Below are positions 10,463 through 23,437 of a stretch of 64,000 nucleotides of DNA, in pieces (position 1 is the stretch's first letter; each line of letters opens with the position of its first letter). Under the pieces are notes generated by a model. That model was not told the DNA's origin and did no database searches. It saw nothing but the letters and a program-made list of their open reading frames with translations. The stretch covers positions 71,893,837 to 71,957,836 of the forward strand of contig CATIUR010000004.1 of assembly GCA_949592205.1 (NCBI GenBank). The letters run 5' to 3'. The translations under genes were made by a program, and so were the position numbers. Origin of the DNA: Helichrysum umbraculigerum (taxonomy: Eukaryota > Streptophyta > Magnoliopsida > Asterales > Asteraceae).

Positions 10463-13400
10463 CTATGGATTTCTCATTCCGTTCAGTTGAACCAATGTCT
10501 CAAATCGAGCCCTGTCGAAAGCTTTTGTATAGAGATCATCTAAATTGTAAGCAGATGGAACCTTAACTAACCGAATTAGCTTCTTCTTAGCACAGTCTCT
10601 AATAAAATGATGTCGAATATCAATGTGCTTAGTCTTACTGTGCTTAACCGGATTGTTAGTAATGGACATAGTTGATTCATAGTCAATCATCATAGGAGTG
10701 TTGGTAAAGTTCAACCCGTAGTCTCTCAGTTGCTGTTGAATCCATAACACTTGAGAACAACAGCTGCCTGCTGCAACATACTCAGCTTCACACGTGGAAA
10801 TGGCTACTGAGGTTTGCTTCTTGCACTGCCAAGACACGAGTCTTCCTCCTAAGAATTGACATCCATCGGGTGTAGACTTCCAATTCTGATTGCATCCTCC
10901 ATAATCTGAATCAGTGTAAGCAACAAAATCTAAGTCTCCATCAGTCGGATACCAAAGTCCCAGCTTTGGCTTCCCTTTGAGGTAACGAAAGATTTTCTTA
11001 ACTGCTTGCATATGAGACTCTTTCGGATTAGCCTGATATCTTGCGCATACACAAACAACAAACATTATATCGGGCCTTGATGCAGTAAGATATATTAGTG
11101 ATCCTATCATGGCCCTATAGAGAGTAGGATCCACATCTTTATCACTCGATGCATCCAGACCAAGTCCATGACCTTCTGGAATAGGTGTATGATATATTCG
11201 AGTTTCATCCATCTTGAACCGTTCTAAAAGCTCAGTAGTGTATTTCGTTTGATGAATGAAAAAGCCATCTTCTTTCTGATCAACTTGTAATCCTAAGAAG
11301 AAATTCAACTCTCCCATAGCAGACATCTCGAACTTGCTCTTCATAACTCGTTCAAATTCACTACACATCTTTTCGTCAGATGACCCAAAGATGATATCAT
11401 CAACATATACTTGAACAAGCAGAAAGTCTTTCTTTTTCCATTTAACAAATAGTGTACTATCAATCGTTCCTCTTGTAAAACCATTCTCAATAAGATGCGT
11501 TGATAGAGTCGCATACCATGCACTAGGTGCTTGATGTAATCCATACAGAGCCTTGTCAAGATGATATACTCTATCAGGATAGCTCGGATCAGTAAACACT
11601 GGCGGTTGTGAAACATACACCAATTCTTTGACTTTGCCATACAAGAAGGCACTCTTAACGTCCAACTGATAAACTTTCATTTGCTTGAATGATGCAAATG
11701 CTAAGAATATCCTGATTGCTTCAAGCCTAGCCACTGGTGCAAACACTTCATTATAATCAATCCTTTCTTGTTGATCTAACCCTTGAACAACTAGACGAGC
11801 TTTATTGCGAGTCACGATTCCTCGATCGTCTCTCTTGCACTTAAACACCCATCTAGTTCCAATTGGATATTTACCAACTGGTAAATCAACCAACTCCCAG
11901 ACTTTCAGCTTTGAGAACTGAGACAACTCTTCTTGCATTGCTTCTACCCATGAACTATCTTTCAGAGCCATTTGAATATTTTTAGGCTTGACTAGTGAGA
12001 TAAAGCTTGAATAAAGACATTGATGTGTAATCCCAGTCTCTTTGATCGAAACGTACAAGCTGGAGTATTCAAATGTACTAGCCCTAGTTTTAACAGGATC
12101 ATTTAGATCACCAATGATATTCTGAACCGGATGATTTTTACTAGTTCGCGTTAACAGAATCGGGTAAACCGGTACATCATTTTCTAGATTAGTGCAAATT
12201 TCCTCATCAGTACTATATTCCTCTCAAGGTATGTCCTCCAATGGTGGTACACCTTCTCTGGAAAGATTCAAAGTATCAAAAGTTATTCTTTCCCTTAACT
12301 GCTTTGTAGGGGTAAAAATATAATTCAAAGCCGTTTGAGTAGCAACTGATATCTCATCTTCCTCTTATGATATCTCTACCGAGGGTTTTTGTGAGGCACT
12401 AGTAGATGCTCCATTAGGATCCACAGTAGTCTTGATTCCAGAAGTTGGAACATTCGATGTTTTAGTGAGGCCAATATCCTCATCTCCATACAATAAATGT
12501 TTAGGAATTTCTAAATCAACTGGGTAGTCACTAAGAGGGACATTAAATGACTTAAATAGATCTGAATAGTCAAATTGCCTATCTAATCCCTTATGTAAGT
12601 CATGTGTGTATCTTGTAACCTCAATGTTGTACACGGTCTCCACATGTCCGGTGACTTTGTTGAAAACACGCTTGTTTGGTTAATTAGGAATATAACCTAG
12701 GAAGTATCCTTCGTCAGCCTTCTCACCAAACTTTTGTTGATTGCTTGTCTTCAATAAAGTACACGATACTCTAAAGGGTTCAAATCCCTTCAAGTTAGGT
12801 TTCTTTCCATTCAAAAGTTCATAACAAGTCTTGTTATGCTTTTTAACAGTCAGAACCCTATTCAGAACATGACATGCTATATTCACTGCTTCTGCCCAAA
12901 AGTTGACCGGAAGCTTTGAATCTGCAAGCATTGTTCTAGCTGCTTCAATCAACGTTCTATTCTTCCTTTCAGCAACACCATTCTGTTGAGGTTCATAAGG
13001 TGCACTGAATTGATGTAGAATTTCTTTTCTTAAGCAATAGACATTTAACGTTGAATTCTTGAACTCTGTTCCGTTGTCACTATGAATATGCTTCACTCGT
13101 GTTCTATAGACATTCTCTATTAAATCTAAGAACTCCATAAGAAGTCCTAGAGTTTAGTCCTTAGATCCCAAAAAGAATACCCAAGAGAATCTAGAGTAAT
13201 CATCTGTGACAACTAAACAGTACCACTTGCCACCTATGCTTCTTTTGCTAATTGGGTCAAATAGATCCATATGTAGCAATTCAAATGGCGAGGAAATAGA
13301 TTTCTCAGTTTTAGACCTGTGTGATTTCTTGTGTTGCTTTCCTTTCATGCAAGGAACACAATTGTCTTCAAACTCAAGATGCTTTTGTGGTACACCCAGA

Positions 13401-13924
13401 ACTAAACCATTTTTGGTTATACAATTCATCTTTCGAAAATTCAAGTGTGCCATCCTCCTATGCCATAGTAATGAGTCTACTTCAGAATCCTTGGATAATA
13501 AGCATGTAGACGCCATTGAAGAAATAGGAACACCCATGTTTATAGCATAGATGTCCTTCTTCCTTGGAGCCCTCATCACTATCCATTTATCGGGAATTAC
13601 AAAACCCGACTTCAGGACTAAGGCCTCTGTATCAGTGAAGTGAATAGGATTACCTTTATCAAAGACTTGGGAAACACTCACTAGGTTGTGAGTCAGTTTT
13701 TCAACATAATTCACATCCTCCAGATTCAAAGCTCCATTAGAAACTTTTCCTTTTCCCGTTATAATTCCTCCTTTATCTCCATCAAAATTAACTCTTTGCT
13801 TCAACCCTCCTTTGAAGTCCTTCAGTAGACTTCTATCGCATATCATGTGTCTTGAGCATCCACTGTCTACATACCACCAGTTATCTTCGTTCACAGTCTT
13901 CTCCTGCACACGACAAAGGTACAC
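10463..13924 (-). pseudogene. A Pol (Ty1/Copia: protease-integrase-RT-RNase H), four in-frame stops
   Basis: A single - strand frame of about 1150 codons runs through four stops: TAA at 13154-13156, TAA at 12680-12682, TAA at 12365-12367 and TGA at 12224-12226. It starts near a Copia-type protease site (DSGCSRHM), followed by the pre-integrase zinc-binding region (HRRMAHLNF... CVPCMKGKQH) and the integrase core (MDLF, SDNGTEF, NGVAERKNRT). RT follows with YVDD at 11396-11407, then RNase H (AYTDSDYGG, CEAEYVAA, SKTKHIDIRHHFIRD). Domain order PR-IN-RT-RH defines Copia. The RT and RNase H motifs look intact, so decay is mostly by point stops. It is preceded, out of frame, by the end of gag at 13927. 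Confidence 0.93.
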
Positions 13925-13926
13925 AA

Positions 13927-14442
13927 TTAGTTATCAAGAGGGACCCAAGCCATAACAGTCTTGGATCGTCCCTCATCATCAACAAACTTCACTTCTTTAA
14001 AGTAACCATCCTTGCCATCAGGAGCATTGGTTACTTTCGAAGGAGTTTGAATTTGTTGACGATTAGTGGTTTTAAGAGGAGAGTTAGAGAAAAATCTCCT
14101 AGACACATAACTTTGGGATCTATACCCATAATTAACCCCATGTGTACATGAAGTAGAACCATTCTCATACTGACTATGATTTCTACTTGGAGTCCAAAAC
14201 CTCGACGGTGTTTTATCTCTAGCCTTATTGAAAGAATTATCATTTTGAATAAAAGGCCGTTTAGGTTTAGGTGGAGAGATACTGTGTGAACCATCTCTCT
14301 TTAGAATATTCACAGGTTTACTACCTAATCCCAGTTTGGTACCTAACCTGTCTATATTCGGTATCTTGTCGTTATTCACAAGCTTATGTGTTGCTTCCAA
14401 TTTCTTGTTAGGACAACAAGAAGCTACATGCCCTTTTTGGTG
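13927..14442 (-). pseudogene. A Gag, C-terminal part, cut inside a CCHC knuckle by X
   Basis: About 170 codons from the second half of a CCHC knuckle (CHQKGHVASCC) to the Gag stop. The frame continues a little into X by chance. The other half of the knuckle lies at 61800-61820, across the whole nest; there the first Cys codon appears changed to Tyr. Downstream the protein is Lys-, Ser- and Asn-rich and ends KTVMAWVPLDN. The Gag stop is followed by pol in another frame. B has the same arrangement. Confidence 0.85.
14438..14442. repeat. Target-site duplication of X, left copy (TGGTG)
   Basis: TGGTG precedes the X LTR start TGATG at 14443 and recurs directly after its end at 61795-61799. The exact 5-base match sets both X boundaries. 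Confidence 0.9.
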
Positions 14443-14919
14443 TGATGTGCCCCCACCCGTCGGTGTCTTTCTCGTGTCGTTTCCGAGATGTCGCCGAGCC
14501 GAGGCGGTCAGTGTAGTTTTAAATTTATAAATGCGGGGCCTAAGTTTCCTTAACAATGCTATTCCTAAGGGCGAGTAAGTGGTAGGTATGACCTAAAGTC
14601 GTTCTTCAAACCGACTGAATTGAAATTTTGACGAGGCCAATGATGGCTTTCAAACTAGTGAAGGGTTTATAAAATAGTGGGGGGAGTTTTGGATTTTTAT
14701 ATTAACTAACTTAGGCAAATAAATAAATAAATAAAAGCGAAATAAAATAAAGCGTAAAAACAAATAAAATAAAGATAGAGTGTGCTGAGACATCATTAAT
14801 TAAGTTATGGGATGATGTTCAGAGAAACTGTTTTTGAAAGATGTTTGGTAGTTACTATTCTTGGATACTTGTGATGTCAACACTAGATTCTTTAATAATT
14901 AAATTCCCATTAGCATATC
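14443..14919 (-). mobile_element. X: solo LTR of an Athila-type element, left part
   Basis: Begins TGATGTGCCCCC and resembles the starts of the Y and Z LTRs (TGAT, a C-rich stretch, GTCGG, later GGGGCCTAAG). It is interrupted by Y at 14920; the rest is at 59936-61794. The two parts sum to 2336 bases, the length of one LTR in this family (Y 2278-2305, Z 2549), with no internal region, so X is a solo LTR left by LTR-LTR recombination. It contains no gene. Confidence 0.87.
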
Positions 14920-16540
14920 TGATCGCACCCCGAACGGTCGGTTCAGGAATCGCTTTTCGTCGTCGTCGGACCTCACGCTAGAGGCGGGTGATCAGAGGGT
15001 TTTAAATTTATATTTGCTGGGAAGCCTAAGTTTTATTACTACCTACTGCTCTAAGGGTATTAGGGTAGTAAGCGGTAAGTCTGACTCAGGTGTCGTTCTT
15101 AAAATCGGAGCGAATCGAAATGAATTAAATACCTCAGAGAATAGTAGCTAATAGGATGAGTTTAATAGAGCAGGTAGGGTTGGTTTTTTGGTATTTTCTA
15201 ATTTAACTAAGATGCAGGAAAATAAAGTTCTACACTACGGATAGGGTAAGCAGATAGATAGAGTTGTGATTGCTGAAGTTTCAATATTCAGGTTTCGGGA
15301 TGATGTTCATTATAAAAGGTGATTGGAGACTTGCCTTAAATACTATCAACAGAGGTTTGGTGTAAACACTAGCACCCTACGATTTAAAGTGGAAACCCTA
15401 AGTCGTATGTCACTGAGTACTAGGCTATCATGATTCTGATCAGATTAGGCTGCTCAACCCCCAACACTGTCCGATGAGGACAAGTGACCCTTCTTGGGAT
15501 TAACCCTGGGTGCATGAATAAGGTAACAGACCGACCGTTCTTAACACCTAGTTCTAATTGATTTTATTAAGGTTTGTATTAATTGCTTGCTATTGTATAT
15601 TAAACTGTCGGTTATGTTGGATAAGGGGGTTTAAGCATCTTACACTACAGCTGAATGTTTGCTTTCTTTTCCGGATCCCTTAAACTTAGTTGAGGAGCAC
15701 AAGTACTTCCGTCAAGGTGTAGACCCTCTTTTGCGATCAAACGTTCATCCCTAGGTTTGTTTCACGGTGTATACTACGTTTTTCAGCAGTTCCACAACTT
15801 TAATATATACCTAGACCATGTTCAGGAAGGGTAACTTCCAGGTATCCACGGTGTCATATGCTTATGACCGGTCCGTAGCTTCCACGCATTTGTACTCCAC
15901 CAGAGGTGTTTCCAGCGCTATACTAAGTACTGGGCCGTTTTACAGCATGTCCACAGTTTCAACAATAACACAGATAACTATCTACCGATACTAGGGTTGA
16001 TCAGGTCCTAATACTAAAGTAATAGCCACGTGAAAGCTTGGAAAGGGTGTATATGGTGGTTTAGATCTACCGCTTGAAAAGTTTAACCCGATACATAACA
16101 TAACAATTTCCAATCACATATTTAATTAAAGATTAATTTAACATCATCCCTACTCCTAAATATCTACATTCCAACAATCACAATATTACACTACTCAATA
16201 AACATGGCAACAAATAAAGCACATACCATAATATTACGTATGGATAATTCAGACATAATAACAGTATGAAGGAATAGATATCACCGGATAATAGAGCAGC
16301 ATAACAGAGAGAAAATAATTGCAATCCTTGAATACCAGCTTGAACGGCAATACTCCTTTATTACAACGATTATCTCTCCTCTAATCTACTAGCTACCCTC
16401 TAATTTCTCCTCTAACTCCTAAGAGTAGTGCTAGAGAGAGAAACTAACTAAGAAATAAAATTACAAGAGAAGTGTGTGAAAGAGTAAGAATGAATTGTGT
16501 TGTGAATGGTGAAGGTATGAAAATGAGGAGGTTGATGCCA

Positions 16541-16550
16541 CTATTTATAG
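16541..16550 (-). promoter_or_regulatory. Y LTR TATA box
   Basis: CTATAAATAG on the - strand, 78 bases downstream of the palindromic array and followed by AG- and CT-type leader sequence. The same 10-mer is at 59278-59287 in the other LTR and in both B LTRs. Confidence 0.7.
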
Positions 16551-16627
16551 GCATACAAGATACGATTTTACACTTAACACCCTCGCACTGAAATACACCC
16601 CCTAGCTATGAAATTCGACATCGTAAA

Positions 16628-16816
16628 GGGGGTATACCACCCTAAATAGGGCGTATTTGGTAGCAAATAGGGCGTATTCGGTAGCAAATAGGGCGTATCC
16701 GGCACCGTATAGGGGGTATACCACCCCTAGAAGGGGGTATACCACCCCAAACAGGGGGTATACGCCCCTGTAGAGGGGGTATACAGCCCCTGTAGGGGGT
16801 ATACGGCCCCTGGGGT
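16628..16816. repeat. Y LTR array of GGGGGTATACC units (left copy)
   Basis: About ten units with a GTATAC or CGTAT core flanked by G-runs and C-runs, for example GGGGGTATACCACCCC, with related AGGGCGTATTCGGTAGC units. The strongest units are self-complementary. It lies just upstream of the TATA box on the - strand. Short frames running through it are translations of the repeat, not genes. Confidence 0.9.
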
Positions 16817-17197
16817 GTGGTGTGATCTTGGTCTGTGGTCTTGTGTGCTGGATCGTAAGTCTTGTGTGCTGGATCATACTCGTTTGGCTCTAACTTCTTC
16901 GTTCTTGATCCGTTTTCAACGTTCTTTATATCCACACGTTCGTATTCTCCAGACCTACATTTTAAGATATTTATTAAGTCCCAGATCGGAGTTTTATGAT
17001 AAAATAGCGTGCCGAATGAATTATGCCTATTTAAGTGTGTTTTTCGTCCATTTACCATTGTTTTTGAAATATTTATAAAGTTTAGACCTTTTTAAGAAAA
17101 TGTGGTAAATGTGAGCTTTATTGGCATGTTTTTGTTAATTAAATGCCAAATATGAGATAAAAGATGCGCGTAAAACATGACTTTTTACATCAAATCA

Positions 17198-19353
17198 AAT
17201 ATCCCACACTTAGACTTTGCTTGTCCTCAAGCAAACCGTATCTCATTTTGCTCCAGGTTTTGAGAAGATAGACCATTTGACGAGAACGAACATTTCCTAA
17301 GAACATCAATTACTCAAAATAAGTAAATTATTTAAAAAGTAAGCATCAGTAGAATAAGAAATCTTAAAACTGAACTGGTTGTCCCTTTTGCATACTTTTG
17401 CAACTCTCGAGATGTAGAAGTACATGACTGGGCGATCCTCATAGGTGGTCACTCAATTCACTCAAGAAGTGTATCGGGTTTCCTAACATTCTAAACAAAC
17501 GAAATCGCTCAAAGCCAGTCATGCAGCGCTTATCATCATAGGCTTGGTCGAGAATCGCATCTCCACCACTCCAAATGAGGACGGTGCTAATTATCCCAAG
17601 GCATTTTTGTTGGGTTGTAACGTTTGGGTGAGGGTTAAATGGGTATGGAAAAGGGTTATTTTTAAAGTTTAAAAAGGGTTATGCTTATCTCAGGAATTTT
17701 CAAAATTTATGAAAAACTTTATTTAGATATGCTTTTTAATGAAAACGGAAACGGATAACGGAAAGGAGGAAGATAACTATTTTGACTTCTATCTTCTTGA
17801 AAACACTTGGAGGATTTATATCTTTCAAAGATCAGAGTTTTCGGGAGATTTTGAAGCACTTAGCTTTATTTAGATACATATATTTTTGGCTTAGAATTTC
17901 TTTGCCAAGGAATTTCTAAGGAATTTTATTTTCTTACTACATTTTTGAGATCCTTTCATATTTTTTATTTTTCACACTTTTTGACATTTCGAATTTTACT
18001 TGGTGCCAATTTTTCGCACCGCTAGATTCTCGATCTAATTTGATTTCTGAAACACACACGAGAAGTTTTAAGTAAAACACAAATTTTGTGATTTTTGGAG
18101 TGGAAGCAAAAAGAATATCTAAATAGCATTTTTCAAAAATTTAAAAACTCTAAAATAAGGTTTTGGTGGGTAGGGAACGGAATGGGTTTTTAAAATATTT
18201 GGGTTTTTAAGAAATGAAAAAGGTTAAGGCTCAACATGGTGTACTAAGCGGATCATCGATACTGAAATTGAGTATCGGAGGGTTAGGCTTGAAGAGATAT
18301 GAGAAAAATAGGTTTAATCCTAATAAATGCCAAGGTCCTCTAATTGCACCTATACCGCGTACGGTACTCTTTGGTATGGTCTCGAAGCGTATACCAGGAA
18401 CAAGTTCTAATTCTAAGACACATGCATCGGTGCACACACAGAAATGAATGGTGAAGCATTAAAAGTGAATGCTTATTAAAGGCTCAAGTTCCTCACACAA
18501 CAATATATGGTGTATGTGCCAAGTCATGCGATGCTTCGAAGATGACCATTTCATTTTTAAGGGATTCTCATTCTGCCCTATCTTACTTTCCAAAGTAATT
18601 TATTTATTCTGAAAAAATGATTATCCTTAAAAAGTATTATTCTTACCAAAAGATCAAAGAATTTTTAAAAGTTGACTGATGAATCAGTCAAGTTTTTGAA
18701 AAAATTTTTGAAAAATTTGAGCAGAAAACGAGTTACAAGTTATCTTTAGAGGACAAAAGGTCAGAAAACTTTACGGTAAAGCATACCGTGTATCCCACAC
18801 TTAAAGGAACATTGTCATTAATGTTCACTACTAAGGCGTAGATCTTTTGGAGGATCCCACACTTAGAGTTTGATTATAGGGAATGCTCACTTTATTGTGT
18901 TTTTAAGATGGTGGAATTAAAAAAATCCCACACTTAGAGATTAGGCATAAAGGATATGGTATGAATATTTCGGGAAGACAACGGAAAAGAATGAAAAACT
19001 CCCCTCACGGATTCACGAGATGAAAATGATTTGGCTGAAGAAGATGTTTTGGCTTTCTAAAGATTCCAGCATGCTTCCGTCTAAGAACAGCCGTCTGTTT
19101 TAGTGTGCGTCATCTAGTCATGAATCGTTCCCATCATTCTCAACAATCAATTCAACCATATTTTATTCTACTAAAGTAAACAAAGAAAACGTAAGCATAA
19201 TAATAAAGATAGATAGATAGATCATCCAGCTGAGTAGCAAGCCGGATGGATAGTTCCAAAAAGTAAACAAGTCCACAAATCATCCCAAATAGTTAGTGTT
19301 AATACAGACCAATAGTAATAATAAAGATAAAGTACTGGAGATGAAAAATAAGT
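17198..19353 (-). other. Y 3' noncoding region shared with Z
   Basis: No frame of substance. Long stretches match Z 37887-40100 in the same order: TGGTCACTCAATTCACTCAA near 17450, a CACTTGGTG(C/T)CAATTTTT stretch near 17998, and a GCACCTATACCGCGTACGGT stretch near 18345. It holds four copies of ATCCCACACTTA (near 17200, 18791, 18853, 18925); on the - strand these read TAAGTGTGGGAT, like the polypurine tract abutting the 3' LTR. Probably cis-acting RNA sequence for packaging or reverse transcription. Confidence 0.8.
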
Positions 19354-21101
19354 CTAAGGACGAGGGGACCCCTGATCAGTCACACGAGGATCAACAACAG
19401 AAGTGGAGGGATGCATGCCCGCAGCTGAGTGCTCCCCGCTAGCAGCTCTCCCAGATACAGACTCTGATACAATAACTCTGTGCTGTCTGAGGATGTCCTG
19501 CATAACATGGATAGGCAAGTCCTCTGTGCTGTCAAATCCCCACTCCTGCAAACACTGCTGTGTCATGTGTGTCTCCTCAAGTAATATCTGGTATCCTCTC
19601 CTGATGTCGCTCTCATTTGGGATCTCAGAGTCAGGGATAGGCTGGAGGTTGGACATCCAAGAGAGTCCTGAGAGTGTGATGCCCTGTGCACTAGTGGTGG
19701 TCATAGCGGGGCGATAGACATGTGGGTCATCAGGTCTCGGGATCTCATAGGTTGGAGATAAGACATGGGTAGCTGGGGGTGGCTGTCGTGAACTGGATGG
19801 AGCAGCTGAGGTGTGTACAGAGTATACCGGCTCGTGGTGAGATGTGGTGGGCATGGTGTATGGTGTAATAGTGGTGGTGACTGGTGGAATGGGAAAGACT
19901 GCTGGTGGTGTCTCACATATGTACATCAGTGGCTCTGGTATCGGCAATCCAAACTTACGTGCTACATTGATGTCATGAGCAGGTCTAACCTGAAGTGCAT
20001 GAAAAGTCCAATACTGAGAAAGTGGAGTCACTGGTGTAGTCCAGTCAACAAGACTCTGAACCCTAGATGTAGAGCCAGATGCCCTAGTATCAACCTGTGA
20101 CGCTCTAACATCACTGTCATCATCATGTATGTCAATCGGCTCATCATCCTCAACATCCCTGTCTCTCTTACTACCCTTCCTCTTTAGAACACAACCATGA
20201 ATGGCCTCTTTGTTAGCTTTCCAGAATGCCTGCCCGCTCGAATCAGTAGTGATCAACCAGATAGTCCGAAAATAATCCAAGTCGAACGGCAGGGATCTAA
20301 CATAAGGTGAGCTGGTATACTCACTCATGTGATCCTCCGTGAGAAAACCCATACGGCTACAAATCCTAGTAATGAAAGCTCCCATGTAGATATACTTTGT
20401 CATCTCAAATGTCGTCTCTCTCTGAATCCTCTCAGCTACTAAGAAGGCCACATTCACATTCTTCTTTTTAATCATGGCGTTCATCACAAAGAGATCATCA
20501 GCTCCTACAGCTCCTTCTGTTTCTTTCTTCCCATGTAGTGATACAGCTAGTAGCTTGTGCAGAAGTCGATGCTCAACTTTGAAGAATGTGGAGGCTTTCA
20601 CATTTGAATGAAAACTAGTACCCGTTAGATTATCCCAAATTAGTCCATGATCTTCATTACTTGAAATACCCCTTGAACTATCAAAGAATAACTGAGAATG
20701 TGTCTGCTCCTCAGTGTAGAAACCAAGATATACCGCTAGCTCAGCCAAAGACACATGCTGCTTCACCCCCTGTAATTGAAACTAATCAACCGCTTGTCTG
20801 TAACATTGCTGATGTAGGGGTTGAACTCATAGGTCAACATGAACTCAATAACTAGCTCTCGATAAATTTCTTCATTGAGGGCGAACATTTGGTACCAAGC
20901 ATTCATTTTCTCATGATTGATCTTGAACTTCACTAAATTTCTCAACTCTCTTTTATAACCAATCGCCTTTACATCTCTCCAAACGACAAATCTGTTTTTA
21001 CCAAGTGGTCGGCTCATCCAATCTCTAATCCATTTCTTCTTTTTGGTGGAAGTGGCCAAGTATTCCAAAGTAGGATGGATCGCTGTAGAATCAGACCTCA
21101 T
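19354..21101 (-). pseudogene. Y env-like ORF (ATHILA ORF family), one frameshift
   Basis: About 580 codons in two frames. The first part (21101-20763) has the family's typical opening: a basic segment, then a YRELVIEFMLTYEF-type segment and LISFNYRG. The second (20766-19354) continues with SLAELAVYLGFYTEEQ. The break is one extra base in a G5 run (- strand; 20765-20769 region). Residues 1-300 overall are the globular part; then come a basic-acidic linker (KRKGSKRDRDVEDDEP) and a Pro/Ser/Thr-rich tail. This matches the Arabidopsis ATHILA ORF1 / plant transposon protein family, which occupies the env position in Athila elements; its function is unknown. I see no clear signal peptide or membrane segment. 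Confidence 0.82.
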
Positions 21102-22693
21102 CTGTCAAGATAAAAAGGTAATTAGTGTGCATCATGATCATAGGTATATGAATTTACTAAGTCATTTCAAATTTTTAATAAAAATTCGAAATGTAGGCTT
21201 TAAAAATCGAATAATCCATAACCTAGAAAGATACAAATTCAACCAAACCGCAATCACCAAACCTCAAATTTCACAACAATAAGTTTCTTAAGCTATGGTA
21301 AATGTCACAAGCAAAAGATCTTACTTTATAAATGATTCCTAGAAAAGGCTTAAAACACCCGAAAATGCATTGTTAAGTAACTTAAGTAAGCATTAAGTTT
21401 CTAAAGAAACTTTGTAATTACCTTACTTTAATCAAAACCTTGCATTTTACCATAAACTTGGAAAACTAGTGATGAAACTTTGACCATATTATGTATTTAA
21501 AGATTTTAACATTAAGCGTTAGTCAAGTTTTTGCAAATGATTTATAAAATCAACCAACAACTTAATGCTTAATCTATAAATAACATAATTTTATTATTGG
21601 TTTATTTTAGAAACATGACTAGTTATTTAAAAGCTTCATGCATTTTATTTGTTAAAATGATGCTTCTTTTAAAATGAAAATAGTCATTTAATATTATTAA
21701 AGCAAGGTTTCGAAAATTCAAGCAACCATTTGAAGTTAATACTTGCATAAGTATCATTTAGTTTGAAATATTTTAATTAAAATAATGATACTCCTCAAGT
21801 GTTCATAAAAATGCTTACTTTAATTTTCAAAAGTCATTAAACCAATCAATTAACTAATTCAAACTAGTTTACTTATGTTCAACACATCATTATAAGCACA
21901 TTTAATCAATAAAAGTCAAACATAGGTAATTCTAGCTAAAAAGTCAACAAAAAGTCAAAGTTCATCAATTTGAAAATCCAAGTTCACAAATCTCACATGA
22001 AATCACTAGATTACTATCATATATCATCATTCAATCATCATAAGTAAGCAATAACACCAAAAGCCCTAATTTTTAGCCCTAAATTGAAACCCTAACTTTT
22101 GGGGAAAATCGTGAACTAGAGATTTTAAGTTAGTGATTTACCTAAGAAATGATGCAATGATGATAGATGAAGCATACAAGCAATGAAAATGGAGAATGTA
22201 AAGCTTGAAATCTTCAACAATCGTGGATTTTTGATGGTGGCATGGTGTGGGTGGTGGGTTTCGGCCGAACAAGAGAGAGTAGGAGGAAGAAAGTGAAAAT
22301 TGTTTTTGATTTTTGCTTTTTAACCTCCTCACCCATTTTTACTTTTTACCTTTTTACCCCAAGTGGTAATTTAGTGAAAGTAAATGGTAAAAATTGGTAA
22401 TTAGGTCAAAAAGGGTTTTATTAAAAACTTTAAATATTTTTGTGTTTTAAAAATTAAATCTCATTTAAAAGTTGTTAAATTTTGCCAATTGTTTAATTGA
22501 AATTAAATAATTAAACAAAACTTAAGCATTGAGTGATAAATGATGAGACAAAATTTAAAGAACGTTTTTAAAGATAATTTTCAAAACGTTTAAAAATTTA
22601 AAATTTTAAAATCCTAACTTTTACGCAGAAAATAGATAAACTGAAAATTTAAACTACTATGCGATTAACTAAATTAACTACTTGATTTATTTA
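21102..22693 (-). other. Y spacer between ORF1 and env-like gene
   Basis: About 1.6 kb of AT-rich DNA. On the - strand, 22340-22080 looks like a plant 5' leader: a CT-rich stretch (CTTCCTCCTACTCTCTCTTG), GTTCGGCCGAAACCC, and several AGGGTTT/TAGGGCT copies. A 64-codon frame at 22332-22138 lies here, but nothing identifies it. It may carry an internal promoter or splice site for the env-like gene. The rest (21110-22000) shows nothing beyond AT-richness. Confidence 0.5.
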
Positions 22694-23437
22694 TTAAAAT
22701 TGGGTTGCCTCCCAATAAGCGCTTTGTTTTAAAGTCAACGGCTCGACTTTCCAAAAATTTAATTCGGGGCCCGAGGCTGAGGAAAAGTGAGGAATAAATG
22801 AAAATCGGAGCACTTTAGAGATATGATAGATTAGGTCGGCGGAGTTTAAGAAAAATAATTCAAATTCGTTTAAAAAACTTCTTTCCTCGTATCCTAATTT
22901 CATAAGTGCATCAACGAAATTATTAAATTCCCGTTTAACCTTTTTGGGATTTGAAATGCCATCTCGTGGTCCGTCGTCTAAAAAGTTAAGATCATGAAGT
23001 AATCTTTCCAATATTTTTAAAAATTCATTTTCTTCTTTAGAATCAGGATTTCCGGTGGTAGCGTGAACTGCTACCGACAATTCTTTAACAAGTAATTTTT
23101 GTTGAAGCGTGAAAGGAAATTTTGATGTTTGAAATAACTGAATCAGCTTAATGTGAATTTCTTTCCGTTTAATACAGAAAGATGTCTCAATATCTTCCTC
23201 AGTTGCATTTGGAAAAATTTCTATCAGTTTATTGATTAAATAGATGGCAGGATCAACAAAAAATGGTATTTTCCCAGGAAGTAAGGTTTGAATTATAGGG
23301 TCACGCTCTATCTAAAATTCGAGTTCACTAACTAGACATGCTATATACCGATTAATCCGTGTTGATGAAACAGGGTGATAATCTGTATTTGCAACTAAAT
23401 TCATTAACAGGTCTAGATCTGATTTTAGTGATAACTC
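22694..23437 (-). pseudogene. Y ORF1, C-terminal half (repeat-module protein)
   Basis: Continuation of the frame broken by W at 23437; the N-terminal half is at 56657-57359. About 247 codons with one in-frame TAG at 23312-23314. It contains a module around SKFPFTLQQKLLVKELSVAV (about 23050-23145) followed by ATTGNPDSKEENEFLKILER. The same module occurs in Y's first half and three times in the C-terminal third of the Z protein. The last codons overlap GGGAGGCAACCC (- strand, 22702-22713), also found just after the Z gene. No known domain recognised; likely helical. Confidence 0.75.

Larger units (their letters stand above)
9147..14442 (-). mobile_element. Element A: old Ty1/Copia element (Sirevirus-like), 3' part
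   Basis: Minus-strand Copia element cut off by V at 9146 and interrupted by the nest at 14442; its gag half resumes at 61795 and runs off the window. Order on the - strand is gag (>64000-61795, 14442-13927), then pol (13924-10463: protease, integrase, RT, RNase H), then a long spacer. The spacer shares motifs with the one after pol in element B, so A and B are related. No LTR of A is in the window. Several stops and frameshifts in gag and pol make A the most decayed element here, as expected for the outermost layer. Confidence 0.88.
14920..17197 (-). repeat. Y 3' LTR (left copy)
   Basis: Direct repeat of 57631-59935. On the - strand it starts TGATTTGATG at 17197, right after a GTGTGGGATATT polypurine tract. 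It holds the GTATACC array (16628-16816), a TATA box (16541-16550) and a conserved module around 15870-15930 (TTCCACGCATTTGTACTCC, then AGGTGTTTCCAGCGCTATAC). No gene. Confidence 0.92.

Noticed and set aside
16602..17058. Short frames with IPP/RPI repeats (also at 59379-59673)
   Set aside because: They are translations of the GTATACC array in the Y LTR; no start context, and both LTR copies carry them by duplication.
22138..22332. 64-codon frame in the Y spacer as an exon of a captured gene
   Set aside because: Too short and without domain signature; kept only as part of a possible leader-like region.
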